Shown here in pieces: positions 1 through 7,241 of a stretch of DNA of 64,000 nt (positions are counted from its first letter, which is position 1; each line of letters starts with the position of its first letter). Made by a program: the position numbers and the translations under genes. The notes beneath the pieces were generated by a model. The model saw only the letters and a program-made list of their open reading frames with translations. It was not told the origin of the DNA and searched no databases. The stretch is taken from positions 5,212,501 through 5,276,500 of the forward strand of contig NC_008268.1 in NCBI RefSeq assembly GCF_000014565.1. The letters run 5' to 3'. Origin of the DNA: Rhodococcus jostii RHA1 (GTDB taxonomy: Bacteria; Actinomycetota; Actinomycetes; Mycobacteriales; Mycobacteriaceae).

Positions 1-77
1 GCGGTCATCTCGGCAAAGATGGTGGACGCGAACGGCTGCAAGCGCTGGACGGTGCGGTTGCGCGGCGTTGCGGGCAT
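1..77 (-). CDS. PLP-dependent aminotransferase, N-terminal fragment
   Basis: Only the first 25 codons lie in the window; the rest runs off the left edge. The start is the ATG at 77 on the minus strand. The visible residues contain RLQPFASTIFAEMT, which resembles the N-terminus of the DapC/KAT-like class I aminotransferases (Rv0858c in M. tuberculosis). The call also fits the synteny, because the XPB helicase follows a few genes later. No catalytic residues are visible, so substrate (N-succinyldiaminopimelate or other) cannot be judged. No strong ribosome binding site precedes the ATG. Confidence 0.6.
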   Translation of the reverse strand, partial: MPATPRNRTVQRLQPFASTIFAEMT

Positions 78-121
78 TACTGCAGCGTAGTCGGTGTGAC
101 GGCGAGGGTTGCACACGGCCG

Positions 122-148
122 CGTCACGTTCTGCAGGGCTGTCTCGTC
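122..148 (+). promoter_or_regulatory. Candidate ECF41-type promoter
   Basis: CGTCACG at 122-128 and CGTC at 145-148 are separated by exactly 16 bases. The promoter reported for ECF41 sigma factors is, as I recall it, TGTCACA-N16-CGTC, so the -35 element matches at 5 of 7 positions and the -10 and spacing match fully. It lies about 50 bases upstream of the decarboxylase-like gene at 198, the expected target of the neighbouring ECF41 factor. The match is seen; the function is inferred. Confidence 0.45.
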
Positions 149-197
149 TTCTCTGTAGACGGCGCGCGAAGGGCGCCCGGTGACGATGGAGGACGCA

Positions 198-797
198 ATG
201 CCCCGCATTCCCGCAGTGGCCCCGGCGGTCGCGAGCCCGCTGGTGAAGGTCGCCTACAAATATGCTGCCCACAAGTTCGACGAGGTGCCCGAGCCGTTCA
301 CCGTGCTCGCCCATCACCGCAAGCTGTTCGTCGCGTCGGCCCGGCACGAGCTGGCAGTGCAGAAGGCGTCGACCGTGCTTCCCGCGAACGTGCGGGAGAT
401 CGCCGTCTACCGCGTGGCGTGGACGATCGGCTGTTCGTGGTGCGTGGACTTCGGCACGATGCTGCAACGCCTCGACGGCCTGGACGTGGAGCGGCTCCAG
501 CACATCGTCGACTACGCCGACTCGCCCGCGTACAGCGAGGACGAGCGCGCGGCCATCGCATACGCCGACGCGATGACGTCGACGCCCACCACGGTCACCG
601 ACGAACAGGTGGCGGACCTCGAGCGCCGGTTCGGCCGGGCCGGTGTCGTCGAACTGTCCTATCAGATCGGCATCGAGAACATGCGCGCCCGGATGTACTC
701 GGCGCTGGGCATCACGGAACAGGGTTTCGGCACCGATTCGTGCCGGGTGCCGTGGGCCGACGACGCCGCGGTCACGAAGGAAGGTCCGGGAGCCTGA
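198..797 (+). CDS. Carboxymuconolactone decarboxylase/AhpD-like protein
   Basis: A 199-residue alpha-helical protein of the carboxymuconolactone decarboxylase/AhpD family. The core REIAVYRVAWTIGCSWC places a CxxC pair at residues 79 and 82, preceded by a conserved Glu (67) as in AhpD. The His that follows the second Cys by four residues in AhpD is missing (Gly86), so a peroxidase role is uncertain. The start was chosen at 198 because GGAGGA lies at 188-193; an in-frame GTG at 180 lacks this. The gene is convergent with, and overlaps by 26 bases, an ECF41 sigma factor. Members of this family are among the typical targets encoded beside ECF41 factors. Substrate unknown. Confidence 0.85.
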   Translation: MPRIPAVAPAVASPLVKVAYKYAAHKFDEVPEPFTVLAHHRKLFVASARHELAVQKASTVLPANVREIAVYRVAWTIGCSWCVDFGTMLQRLDGLDVERLQHIVDYADSPAYSEDERAAIAYADAMTSTPTTVTDEQVADLERRFGRAGVVELSYQIGIENMRARMYSALGITEQGFGTDSCRVPWADDAAVTKEGPGA

Positions 798-1692
798 TCC
801 CGCCGAACTTCTCCGGATTGGCGATGTCGTACGCCGCGTAGACGAGTCCGTCCCGGACGGTGAACCCACCCACTCGCGGCGGCGAGCTGCGGTGGGCATC
901 GTCGCCGGTGAGTGCGGCACTGAAGAAGCCCAGCTGGCCGTTGACCAGGACCGGCTGCATGACGGTGAACACCGCCGGCCCGTACCGCTTGATGAGGCCG
1001 AGGAAGAAGCGGGCGAACTTGTCCGCGCCGTGGATGACGTTGACGGCGGTGCTCGTGGTGCCGTTGGCGTCGCCGATGACGAGGGCGTCCGGGTGCAGCG
1101 CCGCGATCACCGCGTCGAGGTCGCCGGCGGCGAGTGCCTCGAGCAGTCGCTGCACGGCGACGGCATGCTCGTCGTCGGGAACGGCGGGTGTGGTTGTGGC
1201 AGCGGCCTTGCGGGCCCGCGACGCGAGCTGACGTGCCGCGGGCGTCTCGATGCCGAGAATCCCGGCCACCTCGTCGAACGGGACCCCGAAACCGTCGTGC
1301 AGCACGAAAGCGACCCGTTGCGCAGGGGTGAGCGTGTCGAGCACGATCAGCGCGGCGAGGCGGTTGTCCTCGTCCCGGACGACCGCTTCCAGCGGGTCCG
1401 GCTCGGCCGACGGTGACAGTCCGGTGACGATGGGTTCCGGAAGCCATTGGCCGACATACTGTTCCCTCCGCACCGCCGCCGACCGCAACCGGTCGAGGCA
1501 GATCCGCCCGACCACCGTCGTGAGCCACGGCCGGAGGTCGCGGATATTCGCGGCGTCCGCGTCGTCGAGTCGTAGCCACGACTCCTGCACAGCGTCCTCC
1601 GCGTCGCTGACGCTTCCCGTCAGCCGGTACGCTACGGAGAGCAGATGCGGCCGGTGGGACTCGAATTCGTCTACCAGCGTCGCAGTGGGCAT
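772..1692 (-). CDS. ECF41-family RNA polymerase sigma factor with SnoaL-like C-terminal domain
   Basis: A 306-residue extracytoplasmic-function sigma factor. Region 2 lies at about residues 10-75 and region 4 at about 115-165, joined by a linker that contains the ECF41 signature WLPEP (83-87). The C-terminal extension (about 176-300) is a SnoaL/NTF2-like domain, which in this group regulates the factor in place of an anti-sigma protein; no anti-sigma gene is nearby. The second ECF41 signature, usually NPDKL, appears as NPEKF (292-296). The usual DGGG motif is replaced by DANGT near residue 208. It is convergent with its likely target gene at 198-797. The signal sensed is unknown. Confidence 0.9.
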   Translation of the reverse strand: MPTATLVDEFESHRPHLLSVAYRLTGSVSDAEDAVQESWLRLDDADAANIRDLRPWLTTVVGRICLDRLRSAAVRREQYVGQWLPEPIVTGLSPSAEPDPLEAVVRDEDNRLAALIVLDTLTPAQRVAFVLHDGFGVPFDEVAGILGIETPAARQLASRARKAAATTTPAVPDDEHAVAVQRLLEALAAGDLDAVIAALHPDALVIGDANGTTSTAVNVIHGADKFARFFLGLIKRYGPAVFTVMQPVLVNGQLGFFSAALTGDDAHRSSPPRVGGFTVRDGLVYAAYDIANPEKFGGIRLPDLPS

Positions 1693-1770
1693 GCCGATAT
1701 CCTACGTGCGGTCCAGACATAAAATCCGTCGTGTGCGTAACCGTTGACCCTGGTGGTGGGTCCGGACGTA

Positions 1771-1789
1771 TGGTGTGGCGACCACACCA
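1771..1789. promoter_or_regulatory. Perfect inverted repeat upstream of organosulfur operon 1
   Basis: TGGTGTGG at 1771-1778 and CCACACCA at 1782-1789 form perfect 8-base arms around CGA. It lies 18 bases before the leader-peptide start and downstream of a TTGACC (1744-1749), so it could be an operator overlapping the promoter/transcription start, or an RNA hairpin at the start of the leader. The symmetry is seen; the role is inferred. Confidence 0.4.
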
Positions 1790-1806
1790 CCTCCAGGGAG
1801 TCTGCC

Positions 1807-1836
1807 ATGTTCCAGTGTTTCGGCTGTCGTAGCTGA
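1807..1836 (+). CDS. Cys-containing leader peptide (9 residues) of organosulfur operon 1
   Basis: The ATG at 1807 opens a 9-codon reading frame encoding MFQCFGCRS and ending at TGA 1834-1836. It is preceded by AGGGAG (1795-1800) at good spacing, so it looks translated. Both Cys codons are TGT, although TGC dominates in neighbouring genes (in CoxS at 44965-45498, nearly all Cys codons are TGC). It lies 137 bases before the first lipoprotein gene, followed by T-rich tracts (1843-1847, 1856-1860) and a strong hairpin (1880-1903). Cys-rich leader peptides that couple ribosome movement to cysteine supply are known before sulfur-acquisition operons in mycobacteria, so I infer cysteine-responsive attenuation. 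No experimental support is visible. Confidence 0.55.
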   Translation: MFQCFGCRS

Positions 1837-1879
1837 CCTGGCTTTTTCGCACCCCTTTTTCTTCTGCACGTCCTGCTGA

Positions 1880-1903
1880 CCCGTCCGGCGACCGCCGGTC
1901 GGG
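1880..1903 (+). promoter_or_regulatory. Strong RNA hairpin between leader peptide and operon 1
   Basis: CCCGTCCGGCG (1880-1890) pairs with CGCCGGTCGGG (1893-1903), with one T-T mismatch and a tiny nominal loop that would open by a pair or two. There is no following T-run, so it is not a classical terminator. Its place between a Cys-containing leader frame and the first structural gene suits an attenuator or a Rho-linked element. Confidence 0.4.
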
Positions 1904-1973
1904 GTTCGCCGAGTGCGCTCGCACGACCCGCCGCTTCGTCGTGTGCGGGCATCACACACTAGGAAGACCTTCG

Positions 1974-3044
1974 ATGATTCGTCCACGTTTCGCGCGGACT
2001 CTGGCCGCAGCGGCCGCCCTTCTCACGTTCACCAGCCTTGCTGTCGCGTGCTCCGGTTCGGAGACGACCACGACAGCCGACGGGAAGACGGTACTTCGCT
2101 ACGAGGGGACCACGGGACAGGTCTCCTTCCCGGAACTCGCGGCCGACCTGGGCTACTACCAAAAGGTCGAACTGAACTGGATCGGCGACACCACCAGTGG
2201 GCCGCAGAGCATTCAGAATGCCGCCACGGGGCAGACCGACTTCGGTGGCGCGTTCAACGGTGCGGTGTTGAAGCTGGCCGCGGCCGACTCGCCGATCACG
2301 TCCGTCATCGGCTACTACGGCTCCGACAAGGAGACCTTCAACGGGTACTACGTGCTCGACGGAAGCCCGATCACGTCGGCACGTGACCTGATCGGCAAGA
2401 AGGTCGGCATGAACACGCTCGGCGCACACCACGAGTTCCTCGTGCGGGAGTGGCTGGCGCGGGAAGGGCTGACCCCGGACGAGATCAAGCAGGTCGAGCT
2501 GACCGTGGTGCCGCCGGTGAACACCGAACAGGCGCTGCGGCAGGGTCAGATCGACGTCGGCACGCTCGGAAGCGTGTTCCGCGACAAGGCAGTCGAACGC
2601 GGCGGCATCCGCCCCCTGTTCACCGACGAATCGATCTTCGGTTCCTTCACCTACGGTTCGCTGCTGTTCCGCGACGACTTCATCGCGAAGAACAAGGACG
2701 CCGTCGCTGACTTCGTGCAGGGCACGGCCCGCGCGATCCGCTGGACCCAGACCACGCCCCGCGACGACGTGATCGCGAAGTTCAGGGACATCATCACCAA
2801 GCGCGGCCGCAACGAGACCACCGACCTCATCGGCTACTGGAAGACGCCGGGTGTGGCGGGTCCCGGTGGCGTGATCACCGACAAGGAGATCCAGACCTGG
2901 ATCGACTGGCTCGTCCGCAACGGTGAGCTCGAGGACGGCAAGCTCACGCCGGCCGACGTCTACACCAACGAGTACAACCCGTATGCCAACGGCACGTACC
3001 CCGCCGACAGCGGCCCCGACGGACAAGCACTGGCCGCCAAGTGA
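1974..3044 (+). CDS. ABC transporter solute-binding lipoprotein (sulfonate/nitrate/taurine type), copy 1
   Basis: A 356-residue periplasmic-type binding protein anchored as a lipoprotein: signal segment 1-25 with lipobox LAVAC, lipidated Cys26. The mature part has the SsuA/NrtA/TauA fold (TTSGPQSIQNAATGQTDFG; DLIGKKVGMNTLGAHHE). It should deliver an organosulfur or similar anion to the ATPase and permease downstream. The start was chosen at ATG 1974, 8 bases after AGGAAG (1961-1966); the longer frame from 1941 has no site. It is closely similar along its length to the next gene, so the pair is a tandem duplication. The sulfur substrate class is inferred from the monooxygenase in the same operon and the Cys leader. 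Confidence 0.85.
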   Translation: MIRPRFARTLAAAAALLTFTSLAVACSGSETTTTADGKTVLRYEGTTGQVSFPELAADLGYYQKVELNWIGDTTSGPQSIQNAATGQTDFGGAFNGAVLKLAAADSPITSVIGYYGSDKETFNGYYVLDGSPITSARDLIGKKVGMNTLGAHHEFLVREWLAREGLTPDEIKQVELTVVPPVNTEQALRQGQIDVGTLGSVFRDKAVERGGIRPLFTDESIFGSFTYGSLLFRDDFIAKNKDAVADFVQGTARAIRWTQTTPRDDVIAKFRDIITKRGRNETTDLIGYWKTPGVAGPGGVITDKEIQTWIDWLVRNGELEDGKLTPADVYTNEYNPYANGTYPADSGPDGQALAAK

Positions 3045-3082
3045 ACTCCACCCCAGGTCCCCACGAGAAGAAAGTGACGTCG

Positions 3083-4171
3083 ATGTCCCACTCCCGGTTC
3101 CGGCGCGGCGCCGTGCGCGCCCTCGCGGCGACCGCAGCACTGTTCACGTTGGCCTCGGGAGTGGCGGGGTGTGCCGGCTCGTCGGATACCGCCACCACCG
3201 AGGACGGAAAGACGGTCCTGCGCTACCAGGGGTGGGCCGGGGACGTGGGCTTCCACGAACTCGCCGAGGACCTGGGGTATTACGACAAGATCAAGCTCGA
3301 ATGGGTCGGCGACACCACCAGCGGCCCGCAGGACATCCAGTCGGCGGCCACGGGTGACATCGAGTTCGGCTCGGCCTTCAACGGAGCCGTCGTCAAGCTC
3401 AATGCCGCGGGGGCACCGATCACGTCGGTGCTGAGTTCCTACGGCGCCGATGCCGGCGAGTACACGGGATACTTCGTCCTCGACGGCAGCCCCATTCGCT
3501 CGGCGCGTGACCTGATCGGCAAGAAGGTCGGGATGAACACGCTCGGTGCGCACCACGAGTTCCTGGTCCGGGAGTGGCTGGCCCAGCAGGGGTTGACCCA
3601 GGACGAGATCAAGCAGGTGGAGCTGACCGTCGTCCCGCCGGTGAACAACGAAACGGCCCTGCGCGAAGGTCAGATCGACGTGGCGGCCATCAACGGCATC
3701 TTCCGCGAAACAGCCCAGGAGCGTGGGGGTATCCGGCCGCTGTTCACGGACCGGGATCTGTTCGGCGCCTTCAGTTACGGCACCTACGTGGTGCGCGACG
3801 ACTTCCTGGCGAAGAACAAGGACGCCGTCGCGGACTTCGTGCAGGGCACGGCCCGGGCCATCCGATGGACCCAGGTGACTCCGCGTGAGGAGGTCGTCGC
3901 ACGGTTCAAGAGCATCATCGACAAGCGTGGCCGCAACGAGAGCGACGAGGCCATCGACTACTGGCGCAGCTCCGGTATTCCCGTCGCCGGGGCCGTGATC
4001 CAGGAGAAGGAGCTGCAGACCTGGATCGACTGGCTCGTCCGCAACGGTGAGCTCGACGAGGGCAAGTTGACCGCAACCGACCTCTACACCAACGAATTCA
4101 ACCCGTACGCCAACGGCACGTTCCAGCCCGAGAGCGGGCCCGACGGAGAAGTACTGGAAGGACAGAAATGA
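3083..4171 (+). CDS. ABC transporter solute-binding lipoprotein, copy 2
   Basis: A 362-residue paralogue of the preceding gene, with lipobox VAGC (lipidated Cys30). Long stretches are shared, for example DLIGKKVGMNTLGAHHEFLV and DEIKQVELTVVPPVN. Divergence is greatest near the presumed ligand-facing segments (GSVFRDK in copy 1 versus NGIFRET here), so the two may bind different ligands for one permease. ATG 3083 was chosen; an in-frame GTG at 3074 is possible. The stop overlaps the ATPase start in an ATGA (4168-4171), so the genes are translationally coupled. Confidence 0.85.
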   Translation: MSHSRFRRGAVRALAATAALFTLASGVAGCAGSSDTATTEDGKTVLRYQGWAGDVGFHELAEDLGYYDKIKLEWVGDTTSGPQDIQSAATGDIEFGSAFNGAVVKLNAAGAPITSVLSSYGADAGEYTGYFVLDGSPIRSARDLIGKKVGMNTLGAHHEFLVREWLAQQGLTQDEIKQVELTVVPPVNNETALREGQIDVAAINGIFRETAQERGGIRPLFTDRDLFGAFSYGTYVVRDDFLAKNKDAVADFVQGTARAIRWTQVTPREEVVARFKSIIDKRGRNESDEAIDYWRSSGIPVAGAVIQEKELQTWIDWLVRNGELDEGKLTATDLYTNEFNPYANGTFQPESGPDGEVLEGQK

Positions 4172-5004
4172 GCATCACCGCCTCGAACCCCGAGCGGGTT
4201 CAGACGCCCAAGCTCCGCCTCGAGCACGTCACCAAACAGTTCGACGTGCGCGGGTCCAAGGACAAGTTCACCGCGATCGAGGACATCGACATCGATCTCG
4301 CGGACGGCGAGTTCCTCGTCCTCGTCGGTCCGAGTGGTTGCGGGAAGTCCACGCTGCTCGACCTGCTCGGCGGGCTCAGCACCCCCACGTCGGGCCGGAT
4401 CCTGCTCGACGGGCAGCCGGTGACCGGGCCGGGTCTCGACCGCGGAATCGTCTTCCAGCAGTACGCACTCCTGCCGTGGCGGACGGCTCGGCACAACATC
4501 GAATTCGGGCTCGAGGCCAAGGGACTGCCCAAGAAGGAACGGCGCGAACTCGCTGAGCACTACCTCGAGCTCGTCGGCCTGAAGGGCTTCGGCGACCGGT
4601 ACCCGCACGAGCTGTCGGGCGGCATGAAGCAGCGCGTCGCGATCGCCCGCAGCCTCGCGTTCGATCCCGAGGTGCTGCTGATGGACGAGCCGTTCGCCGC
4701 GCTCGACGCGCAGACCCGTGAGTCGCTGCAGGACGAACTGCTGCGCATCTGGAAGGCCACCGGCAAGACCATCCTGTTCATCACGCACGGCATCGACGAG
4801 GCCATCTACCTCGGGCAGCGGGTCGCCGTCCTGACGTCGCGGCCCGGCCGGGTGAAGACGTTCGTGGACATCGACATCGACCGCAGCGGCGAGGACGTCC
4901 GGTCCAACGAGCAGTTCCGGCACTACCGCCACCGCATCTGGACGCTGCTGCACGGCGAAGTGGAGCGTGCACAGGTAATCGAGAAGGAGGAAGCACATGT
5001 CTAG
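4168..5004 (+). CDS. ABC transporter ATP-binding protein (SsuB/TauB/NrtD type)
   Basis: A 278-residue cytoplasmic ATPase that powers the import system. Walker A GPSGCGKST (54-62), Q-loop FQQYALLPW, signature LSGGMKQR, Walker B LLMDEPFAALD and the switch His in ITHGIDEA are all present. Residue pattern and length match the nitrate/sulfonate/taurine importer group. It overlaps the preceding gene by 4 bases and the permease by 8, so it belongs to a tight operon. Confidence 0.9.
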   Translation: MSITASNPERVQTPKLRLEHVTKQFDVRGSKDKFTAIEDIDIDLADGEFLVLVGPSGCGKSTLLDLLGGLSTPTSGRILLDGQPVTGPGLDRGIVFQQYALLPWRTARHNIEFGLEAKGLPKKERRELAEHYLELVGLKGFGDRYPHELSGGMKQRVAIARSLAFDPEVLLMDEPFAALDAQTRESLQDELLRIWKATGKTILFITHGIDEAIYLGQRVAVLTSRPGRVKTFVDIDIDRSGEDVRSNEQFRHYRHRIWTLLHGEVERAQVIEKEEAHV

Positions 5005-5872
5005 CGCACTCGCGTCACCGGAAGCTCCCGTCGCAATCGATCCACCCGGGACCTCGGCTCCGTCGCCCGCTTCCACCCCACCGCAGCCGGGTGCCGTCCA
5101 GCGTGCCGGCGCGGCACTGCGTCCGATCGCCTGGCGGATCCTCAAGCCGTCCGTCGCGATCGTCGCCTTCCTGGCACTCTGGGAGATCGCTCCCCGGGCC
5201 GGTCTCGTCGACGAGGTGTTCCTGCCCCCGTTCAGCACGGTGGTCGAGGCGTTCTTCGATCTGGTCAAGAGCGGTGAGCTGTGGCAGCACGTGTCCGCCA
5301 GCCTCTCCCGGGCCCTGATCGGGTTCTTCGTGGCGGTCGTGATCGCGATCCCGCTGGGCATCGCGATCGCCTGGTACCGGCCGGTGTCGGATTTCCTGAA
5401 CCCGATCCTGGAGCTGTTCCGCAACACGGCGGCGCTGGCGTTGCTCCCCGTGTTCATCCTGATCCTCGGCATCGGTGAGGAGTCCAAGATCGCCCTGGTG
5501 ATCTACGCGTGCACCTTCCCGATCCTGCTGAACACGATCTCCGGTGTGCGGACCGTCGATCCGCTGCTGATCAAGTCGGCGTCCTCGCTGGGACTGTCGC
5601 CCGTGCGCCTGTTCCAGAAAGTCGTGCTGCCCGCCGCCGTTCCAACCATCTTCACCGGCATCCGCATGGCGGCGGCGTCGTCGATCCTCGTGCTGATCGC
5701 CGCCGAGATGGTCGGGGCCAAGGCCGGCCTCGGCTACCTGATCACGGCCTCCCAGTTCAACTTCCAGATCCCCAACATGTATGCGGGCATCGTCGCCATC
5801 TCGGTTCTCGGGCTGACGCTCAACGCCGTTCTCGTACTGATCGAACGCAGGCTGTCCCGCTGGCGGGTCTAG
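4997..5872 (+). CDS. ABC transporter permease (SsuC/TauC type)
   Basis: A 291-residue inner-membrane permease. About 45 hydrophilic, Pro/Ala-rich residues precede the first membrane segment; roughly six hydrophobic segments follow. The EAA-type coupling loop is recognisable in KSASSLGLSPVRLFQKVVLP, which contacts the ATPase. It forms the import channel with the ATPase at 4168 and the two lipoproteins. It is followed after 25 bases by the monooxygenase. Confidence 0.88.
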   Translation: MSSALASPEAPVAIDPPGTSAPSPASTPPQPGAVQRAGAALRPIAWRILKPSVAIVAFLALWEIAPRAGLVDEVFLPPFSTVVEAFFDLVKSGELWQHVSASLSRALIGFFVAVVIAIPLGIAIAWYRPVSDFLNPILELFRNTAALALLPVFILILGIGEESKIALVIYACTFPILLNTISGVRTVDPLLIKSASSLGLSPVRLFQKVVLPAAVPTIFTGIRMAAASSILVLIAAEMVGAKAGLGYLITASQFNFQIPNMYAGIVAISVLGLTLNAVLVLIERRLSRWRV

Positions 5873-5897
5873 TCACTTACCGGAAAAGAAACTCCAC

Positions 5898-7241
5898 ATG
5901 TCACAGGATTCCCAGTTCCACCTCAACGCGTTTCTCATGGGTGTGGGACATCACGAGGCGGCGTGGCGCCATCCTCGTACCGAGGCGCACCGCGTTCTGG
6001 ACGTCGCCCACTTCCAGGAACTCGGCCGGATCGCGGAGCGGGGCAAGCTCGACTCGGTGTTCTTCGCCGACGGCCTCGCCGTCGGACCGCGGATCAAGCA
6101 CAACACACAGGCGATCTTCGAGCCCGTCACGTTGCTGTCGGCGATCGCCGTCGCCACCGAACACGTGGGGCTGATCGCCACGGCGTCCACGAGTTACTCC
6201 GACCCGTACAACCTGGCACGCAAGTTCACGTCGCTCGACCACATCAGCGGCGGCCGGGCGGGGTGGAACATCGTGACCTCGGCCGGTGCGGACGAGGCTG
6301 CGAACTTCGGCGTCGACGGCATCCCCGCACACAGCGGACGGTACGAGCGCGCAGAGGAATTCGTCGACGTCACGCTCGCCCTGTGGGACAGCTGGGAGGA
6401 CGGCGCGGTGGTGCTCGACCCGGAGACCGGCGTGTTCGCCGACCCCGGCAAGGTTCACACCATCGACCACGACGGACCACGGTTCCGGGTCAAGGGCCCG
6501 CTCAACTCGCCGCGCTCCGCCCAGGGGCGGCCGCTGCTGGTGCAGGCCGGATCGTCCGAGAGCGGCAAGGAGTTCGCCGCCCGGTACGCCGAGGCCGTGT
6601 TCACCGCGCAGCGCACCCTGGAACAGGGGCAGGAGTTCTACCGCGACCTCGAGGCGCGTGTCGTCAAGCACGGCCGCAATGCCGGCGACCTGAAGGTGCT
6701 GCCCGGCATCGTGCCGTTCATCGCGGACACCGAGGAGGAGGCGAAGGCGCTCGAGCAGTCGTTCACCGACCTGATCTCGCCCGAGTACTCGCTGCGGCAG
6801 CTGTCCACGATGCTCGGTGTCGACCTCACCAAGCATTCCCTGGATGCCCCGCTTCCGCCGCTTCCTCCGCTGGACGAGATCCAGGGCAACAAGAGCCGCT
6901 ACCAGCTGGTGAAGGATCTCGCGGCGGACGGTTCGCTGACCGTCCGGCAACTGATCGGGCTGCTCGGCGGCGGACGCGGGCACCGCACGTTCGCCGGAAC
7001 CCCCGAACAGGTGGCCGACGAGCTGCAGACGTGGTTCGAGCAGGGCGCGGCCGACGGTTTCAACATCATGCCGCCCTACCTGCCCGGCGGACTGGACGAC
7101 TTCGTCGACCGTGTCGTCCCGATCCTGCAGCAGCGCGGACTGTTCCGGACGGAGTACACCGCGACCACCCTGCGCGGTCACTACGGTCTCACGGACGTCG
7201 GTAACCGGTTCGCGGGCGCGGTCGACGAAGCGAGCGCATGA
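5898..7241 (+). CDS. FMN-dependent monooxygenase, NtaA/SnaA/DszA family
   Basis: A 447-residue luciferase-like monooxygenase of the nitrilotriacetate/DszA group, which uses reduced FMN from a separate reductase and O2. Family features: [16 protein letters not shown] at the N-terminus, [31 protein letters not shown], and [15 protein letters not shown] at the C-terminus. Length matches DszA (about 450). Members cleave C-S or C-N bonds, releasing sulfite in sulfur-scavenging forms; the importer upstream and the Cys leader favour an organosulfur substrate. No flavin reductase gene is in the operon. It overlaps the MFS exporter by 4 bases. It is a paralogue of the enzyme at 17669-19030. Confidence 0.88.
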   Translation: MSQDSQFHLNAFLMGVGHHEAAWRHPRTEAHRVLDVAHFQELGRIAERGKLDSVFFADGLAVGPRIKHNTQAIFEPVTLLSAIAVATEHVGLIATASTSYSDPYNLARKFTSLDHISGGRAGWNIVTSAGADEAANFGVDGIPAHSGRYERAEEFVDVTLALWDSWEDGAVVLDPETGVFADPGKVHTIDHDGPRFRVKGPLNSPRSAQGRPLLVQAGSSESGKEFAARYAEAVFTAQRTLEQGQEFYRDLEARVVKHGRNAGDLKVLPGIVPFIADTEEEAKALEQSFTDLISPEYSLRQLSTMLGVDLTKHSLDAPLPPLPPLDEIQGNKSRYQLVKDLAADGSLTVRQLIGLLGGGRGHRTFAGTPEQVADELQTWFEQGAADGFNIMPPYLPGGLDDFVDRVVPILQQRGLFRTEYTATTLRGHYGLTDVGNRFAGAVDEASA

